From contig JAPLSY010000021.1 in NCBI GenBank assembly GCA_026398415.1, positions 1 to 56,911 of the forward strand: a stretch of 56,911 nt of DNA, read 5' to 3'. The notes below the pieces were generated by a model. It saw nothing but the letters and a program-made list of their open reading frames with translations. It was not told where the DNA came from and did no database searches. The stretch is from Kiritimatiellota bacterium. GTDB lineage: Bacteria; Verrucomicrobiota; Kiritimatiellia; JAAZAB01. This document shows, one piece after another, positions 49,035 through 56,200 of the stretch. Position 1 is the first letter of the stretch. Every line of letters starts with the position of its first letter. The position numbers were made by a program, and so were the translations under genes.

Positions 49035-49933
49035 TTTGCACTCCTTCTGTTCTTTTCCTCAGGACTGGTTGGGACAAATGAATGCGCCCCATTCGGTAAA
49101 TTTAAAAGATGCTCGGCATTATGTGTGAAGACGGCCGTCTCAATCTCTTTCGGCAAGTTCATGTTCCTGAGCAGGTCAATCATCACCGGCTCTTCTTCCC
49201 GGACAAAGCGGTCCGTTCCAAACATCAATTTTTTATAATGGCGCAAAACGAATTTGCGCGCATAAACCAGGTCGCGCGAAAAAGCGTTGATCGCGCTGTT
49301 GGCCGAAAGATCCGCGTGGAGATTGGGGTAGGTTGCCAATAAATGGTCAATCCGTCCCGGGGTAACCAGGGGGCCTTTTGGGTAGTCTTTCTTCTGCTCG
49401 GCGGTGACATCGGCCGAGATCTCGGCCCACCAACTTGGGCCGTGTCCGACAAAAACAGTCTCCGGAAATTCTTTCAAACATTCTTCCAGGAACGGCATGC
49501 CGACGGGATCCGTCACGCCGCTGGTTCTCAGCCACCGGAAATCGAATACCACCGGGAATCCCAGCCGGCCGCAGGCCCTGTAGATGCCTTTCATGCGGGG
49601 ATCGTTGGTGGGCAGGTTGGCCAGGATTTCCCCGAATCCTTTGCAGCCTGAATCCGCGTATTCTTTAAGGACCGGATAGAAATCGTAGCTGCCGTCGTTT
49701 TGCCCGCGCCGCGGGTCCATATTGGCAAACGGGATCAGCCGGTCCGGATGCTTGGCACAATCCGCCAGCGCCTGCTCGGTCGTGTAATAATAATCCTCTT
49801 CTTCGGGCGCCACCAATGGCAGGATCACCGACTTCGCGATGCCATATTGGTCCATGAATCGTAGGAGCTTTTCCGCCGTCAGGGCCGGATAGCCATGCAT
49901 TACCTTTCCCAAGTGGGCATGTACATCGATCAT
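49022..49933 (-). CDS. Amidohydrolase-2-like metal-dependent hydrolase
   Basis: 303 residues. The chain starts MIDVHAHLG (His5-x-His7, the first metal ligands of amidohydrolase TIM barrels) and continues with KSVILPLVAPEEEDYYY, LIPFANMDPRRG, VFVGHGPSWWAEI with the strand-6 His, NLHADLSANSAINA, and KLMFGTDRF with the strand-8 Asp. This is the amidohydrolase_2 group, whose members hydrolyse lactones or decarboxylate aromatic acids. AAGGAA precedes ATG 49933; a longer frame to 49987 has weak support. It overlaps UroD 2 and follows the AraC gene, giving one operon. Confidence 0.9.
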   Translation of the reverse strand: MIDVHAHLGKVMHGYPALTAEKLLRFMDQYGIAKSVILPLVAPEEEDYYYTTEQALADCAKHPDRLIPFANMDPRRGQNDGSYDFYPVLKEYADSGCKGFGEILANLPTNDPRMKGIYRACGRLGFPVVFDFRWLRTSGVTDPVGMPFLEECLKEFPETVFVGHGPSWWAEISADVTAEQKKDYPKGPLVTPGRIDHLLATYPNLHADLSANSAINAFSRDLVYARKFVLRHYKKLMFGTDRFVREEEPVMIDLLRNMNLPKEIETAVFTHNAEHLLNLPNGAHSFVPTSPEEKNRRSAKCKQ

Positions 49934-50004
49934 GGCGCAGTTCCTTTCGATCAGGCGATGGTTTCGTTCTTTAACGAGGACCATCATGCGCTGGAAACGG
50001 TGGG

Positions 50005-50038
50005 AAAGCAGTAAAATGCGGATGCTATTTTCTGCTTT
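50005..50038. terminator. Hairpin at the end of the AraC gene
   Basis: AAAGCAGTAAAAT (50005-50017) pairs with ATTTTCTGCTTT (50027-50038), 12 of 13 positions; the arm overlaps the AraC stop. No clear T-run follows on the minus strand, so it may attenuate rather than end transcription into the amidohydrolase gene. Confidence 0.45.
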
Positions 50039-50768
50039 ACTGATGCGAAAGTCTGCGCCAGTCCGAGGGTGACATGCCGGTCAGACGGTGGAAGGTTTGG
50101 TTAAACAGGGCAAAATGGCAAAACCCCAGTTGCGCGGCCAAGGCCGTCAGCTTGATTCCCGGCGTTTGCTCGAGAATCAGTTTGGCCTCGGCTATGCGTT
50201 GCTGAAGAAGGTATTGCCGAATACCCATCCGGACATGTTGCTTGAAGCGATGCGCCAGATGACTGGGCGACATGGCCACAATCCGGGCCAACTCCGGCAC
50301 CGTAATGGCGTCTTGGAAATGTGTGTCCAGGTGTTCCCTCGCCTTCAATACGCGCGCATCCGGGGGTGGTTCCGGATTTTTGCGTTGCGCTGCCCGTTGA
50401 AGCAAAATCAATAATTTGGTCAGTTCGCCCGTGGTCAACGTCTTCCAGTGTGGCGGCTTGGTCGCCAATTCGGACCGGATCGTCCGGTAGCAGGCTTCGA
50501 TTGCCGTCGCGTCCTGTTCCGTGAGCTGGAGCGCTACGGGTAGGGTGGGGATCAAGGCTTGCAGCCATTGTTCTTTCAGCAACGCCGGCTGAAAAGCCAC
50601 AAACGCCTTTTCGACCATGCCTTGCGGATTCGGTTGAAACCGGTGTGGCACATTCGGCTGGATCACAAACAGGGTGTGGCGTCGAAATGGCTGGATGCGC
50701 CGGCCGATGGCATAGGCGCCGATGCCCAATTTAATGAACATAATTTCGATCTCGGCATGCAACATCAT
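50037..50768 (-). CDS. AraC-family transcriptional regulator (N-terminal start unresolved)
   Basis: At least 243 residues: an N-terminal cupin sensor (LHAEIEIMFIKLGIGAYAIG, HTLFVIQPNVPHRF) and two C-terminal HTH motifs (ITVPELARIVAMSPSHLAHRFKQ and LTALAAQLGFCHFALFNQTFHRL) typical of AraC. Coding character continues upstream of the first ATG (50768) for about 44 codons, with the plausible sequence REVLFPTSADWPARLGWQR and GGHLHT before it, up to a stop at 50898-50900. No ATG, GTG or TTG lies in that frame there, so the true start is non-standard (ATA or ATT possible) or hidden by an error. It probably controls the amidohydrolase-UroD-UroD genes downstream. A MITE-like element lies further upstream. 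Confidence 0.85.
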   Translation of the reverse strand: MMLHAEIEIMFIKLGIGAYAIGRRIQPFRRHTLFVIQPNVPHRFQPNPQGMVEKAFVAFQPALLKEQWLQALIPTLPVALQLTEQDATAIEACYRTIRSELATKPPHWKTLTTGELTKLLILLQRAAQRKNPEPPPDARVLKAREHLDTHFQDAITVPELARIVAMSPSHLAHRFKQHVRMGIRQYLLQQRIAEAKLILEQTPGIKLTALAAQLGFCHFALFNQTFHRLTGMSPSDWRRLSHQ

Positions 50769-51021
50769 GGTGTGGAGGTGACCGCCCTCCGTCCGCTGCC
50801 AACCTAATCTTGCCGGCCAGTCGGCCGATGTCGGAAACAGGACTTCACGAATCGCACGTCTTGATCTTGCGCGGGTCGTTTTTATGGAAAAGTTCCTTTA
50901 TGGGTGCTATTGGCCGGTCGATACTATGAACTGGCGACATGGTTGCCCAATATCAATGCGTTACATTCTACATCATGTGAGACGCCTGTGCAAATCCGCT
51001 TCTCGTCCTGACGGCTATCTG

Positions 51022-51156
51022 CTCAGGGCTGCGTCATTCTCGCGGCTCACCAGGGACGGTTCGCCCCACCTGATACGATTTCTTTGGGAATGGTAGGGCG
51101 AGGCGTCTCGCCAAGCCGTCTGAAAGCAGACTTTTTACGAGAATGACACAGCCCTG
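51022..51156. mobile_element. MITE-like element with 19-bp terminal inverted repeats and 9-bp flanking duplication
   Basis: The ends CAGGGCTGCGTCATTCTCG (51024-51042) and CGAGAATGACACAGCCCTG (51138-51156) are inverted repeats with one mismatch. Directly outside stand two copies of GGCTATCTG (51013-51021 and 51156-51164, the latter sharing one base with the right end), as a target duplication would. The interior of about 95 bases has no ORF, folds into further GC-rich stems, and includes GTCTG/CAGAC with TTTTT after it (51118-51136), a terminator-like hairpin. Thus it is non-autonomous and must use a transposase elsewhere. I do not know the parent IS family. Confidence 0.8.
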
Positions 51157-51171
51157 GCTATCTGTTATCAT
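51143..51171 (+). promoter_or_regulatory. Hybrid polX promoter with -35 inside the MITE end
   Basis: ATGACA (51143-51148, in the right terminal repeat), a 17-base spacer and TATCAT (51166-51171, in the flanking DNA) make a reasonable promoter 28 bases before the polX ATG. The -35 comes from the element, the -10 from the host sequence. Confidence 0.5.
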
Positions 51172-51199
51172 GCTTGCCTAACCTAATCGAGGAGTTGCC

Positions 51200-52924
51200 A
51201 TGCCGGTTCATAATGTCGAAATTGCCCAGGCATTGAACAAGCTGGCCGATCTTTTGGAAATCGAGGGCGCCAACGCGTTCCGCGTGCGCGCTTACCGCAA
51301 TGCGGCGCACCTGGTGGAAAGCCTGCCTCGGAGCGTGGCCGATATGGTGGCCGCTCATGAGGACCTTTCCGAATTGCCCGGAATTGGCGAGGCCCTGGCC
51401 AGGAAACTCAAGGAGATCGTTGAGACCGGTCATCTCGCGGCGCTGGAGCAGGAAGCCAAGCACGTGCCGGCGGCGCTCAGCGATTTGATGAAGATTCCCG
51501 GGCTCGGGCCGCGGCGCGTGCACGAACTGTTCGAAAAGTTGCAGATCACGGACCTGGCCAGCCTGGAACAAGCCGTGCGGGAGGGCAAACTCCGGACGCT
51601 GGAAGGGTTTGGGGAAAAGACAGAAACCCGGATTCGCGAACATCTTGACCGGAAGATCCAAACGATGAATCGCATGTTGTTGGTGACTGCCGAGCAAGTT
51701 GTCGAGTCCCTGCTGAAAACCCTGCGTGGGGTAAAAGGGGTCAAGCGCGTTGTGCCCGCCGGCAGTTTCCGACGCCGTCAGGAGACGGTGGGGGACGTGG
51801 ATATCCTGGCAACCTGCGCGGACAGCGCCGAGATCATGCGGCGGTTTGTCGGGTACGAGGACGTGGCGGAGGTGATTGCGCATGGCGAAACGCGCTCGTC
51901 GGTGATCCTGCGTTCCGGTTTGCACGTTGACCTGCGGGTGGTGCCGGAAGAATCTTACGGCGCGGCCTTGCATTATTTCACCGGGTCCAAGGCGCACAAC
52001 ATTGCCATCCGCGCGCGTGCGCTTCAGGCCGGGCTAAAGATCAATGAATACGGCGTGTTCCGCGGCGAAGCGCGGGTGGGCGGGGCGACGGAATCCGAGG
52101 TGTATGCGGCGGTGCAGTTGCCGTATATCGAGCCCGAACTGCGCGAAGACCGCGGCGAAATCGAGGCGGCGGCAAAGGGCCAATTGCCGCATCTGGTTGC
52201 GTTGGCGGATATTCGCGGCGACTTGCAGTCGCACTCGACCGCGACCGACGGCCAGGCTGGCATCGCGGAAATGGCCAAGGCGGCCCGTAAGCGCGGTTAC
52301 GAGTACCTGGCCATTACGGACCATTCCCAGCGTATGACCATGGTTCACGGCTTGAACGCCATGCGGCTGGCCCAGCAGATCCGGGAAATTGACCGCCTCA
52401 ATGAAAAATTCAGCGGCTTCCGGATATTGAAATCCATCGAGGTGGACATTCTCGAAAACGGGGAACTGGATTTGGCCGACGACATTTTGAAGGAACTGGA
52501 TGTGGTTGTCGGCGCCGTGCATTCCCTGTTTACCTTGTCGCTCGAAAAACAGACCGAGCGGATCATACGCGCCATGGACAATCCCTGTTTTAATATTTTT
52601 GCGCATCCCAGCGGACGGTTGATCGGCGAGCGTGACGGCTACGCGGTTGACCTGGAGCGCTTATTGCATGCGGCGAAGGAACGCGGCTGTTTCCTCGAAC
52701 TCAATGCCCATCCCATGCGATTGGATTTGAACGATGCCTATTGCCGGATGGCCAAGGAATTGGGCGTTAAGGTCGCCATTTCCACGGATTCCCACAATCC
52801 CTTGAGTCTCGATTTCATGCGTTTGGGCGTCGGCCAGGCCCGCCGCGGCTGGCTGGAAAAGGACGACGTCCTCAATACCCGTTCCTGGAGCGCCCTGCAG
52901 AAGCTGTTGAAACGGGATGGATGA
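51200..52924 (+). CDS. polX: DNA polymerase X with C-terminal PHP domain
   Basis: 574 residues, a repair polymerase with 3'-5' exonuclease/phosphoesterase activity in the PHP domain. The N-terminal helix-hairpin-helix part (LSELPGIGEALARKLKEI, KIPGLGPRRVHELFEK) precedes the polymerase catalytic residues in VGDVDILA (Asp199, Asp201) and VDLRVV. The PHP domain begins near residue 340 with DLQSHSTATDG (Gln343 where many PHP proteins have His), then LAITDHSQRM, IEVDILENGELD, NIFAHPSGR and VAISTDSHNPLSLD. GAGGAG at 51188-51193 precedes ATG 51200. The stop (TGA) overlaps the next possible ATG (ATGA). Confidence 0.96.
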   Translation: MPVHNVEIAQALNKLADLLEIEGANAFRVRAYRNAAHLVESLPRSVADMVAAHEDLSELPGIGEALARKLKEIVETGHLAALEQEAKHVPAALSDLMKIPGLGPRRVHELFEKLQITDLASLEQAVREGKLRTLEGFGEKTETRIREHLDRKIQTMNRMLLVTAEQVVESLLKTLRGVKGVKRVVPAGSFRRRQETVGDVDILATCADSAEIMRRFVGYEDVAEVIAHGETRSSVILRSGLHVDLRVVPEESYGAALHYFTGSKAHNIAIRARALQAGLKINEYGVFRGEARVGGATESEVYAAVQLPYIEPELREDRGEIEAAAKGQLPHLVALADIRGDLQSHSTATDGQAGIAEMAKAARKRGYEYLAITDHSQRMTMVHGLNAMRLAQQIREIDRLNEKFSGFRILKSIEVDILENGELDLADDILKELDVVVGAVHSLFTLSLEKQTERIIRAMDNPCFNIFAHPSGRLIGERDGYAVDLERLLHAAKERGCFLELNAHPMRLDLNDAYCRMAKELGVKVAISTDSHNPLSLDFMRLGVGQARRGWLEKDDVLNTRSWSALQKLLKRDG

Positions 52925-52983
52925 TTCGTCAGTTCCTTAAATTATGCTTTTTTGCGGCCTCCCGATTCTTTATATTCCGTCCC

Positions 52984-54165
52984 ATGAAACAACCAATTAA
53001 AATCGGCATTGCCGGGGCGCGGTTTGCGGCCCGGTTCCATTTGGCGTCTTATCGGCACATCGGCGGCGTGGCTGTCGAAGTGGTCGGGGTCTATTCCAAG
53101 TCGGCGGAGAGTCGCCAGGCATTTGCCGGTAAAAACGGGATCAAGGTCTTTGATAATTATGACGATCTGGTGCGTGCCGTTGATGTCGTGGATCTTTGCG
53201 TGCCTGGCGCCCTGCACGAGCCCATGTGCGTGCGGGCCTGCGAACTGGGCCGGCATGTGATCGTGGAAAAACCGTTCACCGGCGCCTACGGGCCGGGAAC
53301 GCCCGACTGGCGCGGCGATTGCGCCGACAAGCGCATCCTGCTGGAGGAAGCCCTGCAATCTACCCGGCGCATGATAGATGCCTCGCGCAAGCATAATGTA
53401 AAGCTTATGTATGCCGAAAATTGGGTCTATGCGCCTTCCATCCAGAAGGAAGCGGAAATACTCCGTGCCACGCAGGGCCAGATTTTATGGATTCACGCCG
53501 AGGAAAGTCACAGCGGGAGCGTTAGCACGGCCTACGGCGACTGGCGTCTTTCGGGCGGCGGATCGCTGGTCGGCAAGGGTTGTCATCCGCTCACGGCGAC
53601 CTTGTATCTCAAGCGTATTGAAGGTCAAGCGCGGCAGAATCGCGCCATCCGGCCGAAGACCGTCAGTTGCCGGACCCATGCCGTGACGCGCAATCCGCAG
53701 TTTATCAACCAGGGCCATTTACGCGCCGATTACAAGGATGTCGAGGATTTTGTCCAGGTGCACATCACGTTCGAGGACGGCATGGTGGCGGATGTATTTT
53801 CCTGCGAGCTCGTGATGGGCGGCGTGCACAACTGGATGGAAATTTACGGCAATAACCATCGCATGCGGTGCAACATCAATCCCACCGACGCCAATGTCCT
53901 GTATAATCCCGTCGAAAAGCAACTGGAGCACGTATATCTCACCGAAAAACTGGGCACCAAGCAGGGCTGGAGTTTCCCCGCGCCCAACGAAGACTGGATG
54001 AGCGGGTATCCGCAGGAAATCCAGGACTTCATGGAATGTTTGCGGGATAACCGCGAGCCCCAAAGCGATGCCATGCTGGCGGCGGACACCGTCAGCACGC
54101 TCTATGCCGCCTATGTCTCGGCCCAGGACCAGGGCCGCGAGACGGAAATTCCGCTGATGGCCTGA
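52984..54165 (+). CDS. Gfo/Idh/MocA-family oxidoreductase
   Basis: 393 residues from ATG 52984, which begins at the Rossmann fold (PIKIGIAGARFAARFHLASY). Later come ELGRHVIVEKPFTGAYGPG with the catalytic Lys, LMYAENWVYAPSIQKEAEIL, GGSLVGKGCHPLTATLYLKR and MVADVFSCELVMGG. An ATG at 52921 overlaps the polX stop as ATGA and would add 21 hydrophobic residues; this longer form cannot be excluded. Neither start has a strong ribosome binding site. Substrate is unknown; it is not obviously in an operon with the decayed SGNH gene downstream. Confidence 0.9.
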   Translation: MKQPIKIGIAGARFAARFHLASYRHIGGVAVEVVGVYSKSAESRQAFAGKNGIKVFDNYDDLVRAVDVVDLCVPGALHEPMCVRACELGRHVIVEKPFTGAYGPGTPDWRGDCADKRILLEEALQSTRRMIDASRKHNVKLMYAENWVYAPSIQKEAEILRATQGQILWIHAEESHSGSVSTAYGDWRLSGGGSLVGKGCHPLTATLYLKRIEGQARQNRAIRPKTVSCRTHAVTRNPQFINQGHLRADYKDVEDFVQVHITFEDGMVADVFSCELVMGGVHNWMEIYGNNHRMRCNINPTDANVLYNPVEKQLEHVYLTEKLGTKQGWSFPAPNEDWMSGYPQEIQDFMECLRDNREPQSDAMLAADTVSTLYAAYVSAQDQGRETEIPLMA

Positions 54166-54401
54166 TGTGGTCCGCGGTCCACTGCGCTGGCGTCCCATAG
54201 TCGCGACTTGCAGTTAAATTTATCTGGCGCATTTATCAGCATTCCCCTCGCCCGATCCATCCCCCACCAGGCTCCGCCGAAGTGCTTTGCCCAGGCGAGA
54301 GGGAGAGGAAATATTATTTTGGACACCAATGATGCAAAATTTAGGTGTTTGTTTGCGCGTAAAGGCGATATATTGGCAGCATACAAAAAGGGGTTTCAAC
54401 A

Positions 54402-55008
54402 ATGAACGATGTCATTGGACAAATGGTCGAGCGTTTCAAAAACGGAAAGCGCACACGCATACTCGCGTTCGGTTCTTCAAATACCGATCGTTTGCTGCCG
54501 GGCATGCATTGGTTTGACTGTTTTGAACTGGCGGTAAGGAAATACGGCAGGGTGCATACCTGCATCAATACCGGCCAATCCCGATAATAATCTGACGATC
54601 CAGGAGTTTGAATCGAATCTCTTGAAACTGCACCGGCGTTTTTCCGACATGGACTGCGGCGTTGTTTTCCAGACTTATTACGCGCTAAACCCCGCCGGAT
54701 GCGATCCGGTTCACCTGAATGCATTTTATCGCAACATGGACGTGGTGCGCAAAGTCGCGGCGGACTCCGGAGCGGACCTTATCGACCACCTGGCGCGCTG
54801 GGAGCTGTTGCGCAAAACATACCCGGAAAAATATCTGCCGCTCATGCAGGACGTTTTTCACGTAAACCCTCGCGGCAATATGTTGCTGGGGGTTGACATT
54901 GCCCGCCGTTTTGGCGCCGAGTTTGGCAATGAAAATCTTGACTACTGGGGGGAGGCGCTGATCTTGCAGCAGCTGATGGACGAACTGGCAAACAAGCAAA
55001 AAGGGTAG
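54402..55008 (+). pseudogene. SGNH/GDSL-family hydrolase, disrupted by internal deletion and frameshift
   Basis: The first frame (54402-54587) starts MNDVIGQMVERFKNGKRTRI with block I as ILAFGSSNTDRLLPG (nucleophile Ser) and stops soon after VHTCINTG. A second frame picks up with NPDNNLTIQEFESNLLKLHR and runs to 55008, including VVFQTYYALNPAGCDP, LIDHLARWE, and the catalytic block V as DVFHVNPRGNMLLGVD (Asp, His). The normal sequence between block I and this point (about 35 residues with the Gly of block II and the G-x-N-D of block III) is missing, so an internal deletion of roughly 100 bases changed the frame. The catalytic Asn is lost; the gene is probably dead. Confidence 0.75.
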
Positions 55009-55326
55009 AGGGAAGCATTCTTGGCGTTTTATGAACTCCGGATTCCGTATCGCCTTAATTGCGCAATTTATGCCGGCGGGCATGTGCGGGGGCTCAGGGA
55101 CAGCCCTGAAATAGTAAATATTCATTCACAGGGGCTGAGGAATGAAAATTCCCGCAGCAGCCTCCTGTGTCGGAATAGACCCAGCTACGGAGGCAAAAGG
55201 GCCGTTTTATTTCACAACAGGATTTGAAAGAATTGCCCTTCAGAATAAACTTTTATGAGGTAACGGAACACGCCTTTGAATTAAGGAATTACGTCATTAT
55301 TTGATCATCTTGCCTGGAGAAGAGCC
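55009..55326. other. Gene-poor stretch before the HlyD gene
   Basis: About 318 bases. It holds a small perfect hairpin (TCAGGG, 4-base loop, CCCTGA at 55094-55109) and a possible 38-codon ORF at 55142-55258 starting MKIPAAASCVGIDPATEAKG, with no convincing ribosome binding site. I see no RNA gene and no clear -10/-35 pair for the downstream gene. Confidence 0.5.
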
Positions 55327-56118
55327 ATGAAGAAAAAGATTATTCCCGTGATCGTGCTTGTCTTGGTGGTAGCCGGCGTGCTGGTTTGGTTTGTCCGGAA
55401 CCGGGCGCTCAACAGCCATGACCGCATCCCGGTTTCCGGCAACGTGGAAGTGACTGAGGTCCAGGTCAGCTTCATGACCGCCGGTCGGGTCCTGGAACGG
55501 CTGGTGGATGAGGGGCAGTTTGTGAAAAACGGGGATTTGGTGGCCCGGCTGGATCGCGTGGACGAAGCCGAGGCCGGCCGGATGCGTCTGGAGTTTGCGC
55601 GGCAGAAGGAATTGTTCGGCAAGAAGGTGATTGCCAGCCGTGAGTTCGAAATAGCCCAGGCCGCCAATGCCACAGCTGAGGCCCGCGTCAAGGAAAGCCG
55701 CGCGGCACTGGCCTTGGCGGAAACCCGCCTGGGTTATGCCGCGTTGACCAGCCCGGTTGCCGGGGTCGTGTTATCGAAAGCGGTTGAGAGCGGCGAATAT
55801 GTCTTTCCCGGCATGACGGTTATCACTATTGGCAATCTGGAGCAAGTCTGGATCCGGGCCTATATCAATGAAACGGACCTGGGCCGCGTCAAGGTCGGCC
55901 AGACCGCGCGCGTTACGGCGGATACCTATCCCGGCAAGAGTTATCCCGGCAAAGTTGCCTTTATCTCCTCGGAAGCGGAATTTACGCCTAAAAATGTTCA
56001 AACTGCCAAGGAACGGGTTAAATTAGTTTACCGGATAAAAATTGATGTTGCCAATCCTGCTATGGAACTAAAGCCCGGCATGCCGGCGGATGCGGAGATC
56101 CAGACGACGGAGGACTGA
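55327..56118 (+). CDS. HlyD-family membrane fusion protein (YbhG-like)
   Basis: 263 residues. One N-terminal membrane helix (IIPVIVLVLVVAGVLVWFV) anchors a periplasmic adaptor: the first biotinyl/lipoyl-like half (ISGNVEVTEVQVSF-type, VLERLVDEGQFVKNGDLVARLD), a very short helical hairpin (about residues 78-130), then the second half (YAALTSPVAGVVLSKAVESGEYVFPGMTV) and a beta domain (VWIRAYINETDLGRVKVGQ). It links an ABC exporter to the outer envelope. GGAGAAGAG before ATG 55327 fixes the start. The next gene is the ABC ATPase, so the two are the start of an export operon. Confidence 0.93.
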   Translation: MKKKIIPVIVLVLVVAGVLVWFVRNRALNSHDRIPVSGNVEVTEVQVSFMTAGRVLERLVDEGQFVKNGDLVARLDRVDEAEAGRMRLEFARQKELFGKKVIASREFEIAQAANATAEARVKESRAALALAETRLGYAALTSPVAGVVLSKAVESGEYVFPGMTVITIGNLEQVWIRAYINETDLGRVKVGQTARVTADTYPGKSYPGKVAFISSEAEFTPKNVQTAKERVKLVYRIKIDVANPAMELKPGMPADAEIQTTED

Positions 56119-56194
56119 CACCAGACACCAGACGACGGACGACAGACGACAGACGGCAGACTGCATCCGAAATCGCAAATCGGCAATCGAAAAT
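56118..56194. repeat. GACGACA tract and AATCGCAA tract between HlyD and ABC genes
   Basis: Bases 56118-56162 are 7-base units of the type GACGACA, the reverse complement of the CGTCGTC tracts in the rib operon. Bases 56168-56194 are units of about 8 bases like AATCG(C/G)AA, the reverse complement of the tract after tRNA-Glu. No inverted partner is found nearby. Confidence 0.6.
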
Positions 56195-56200
56195 TAGACA

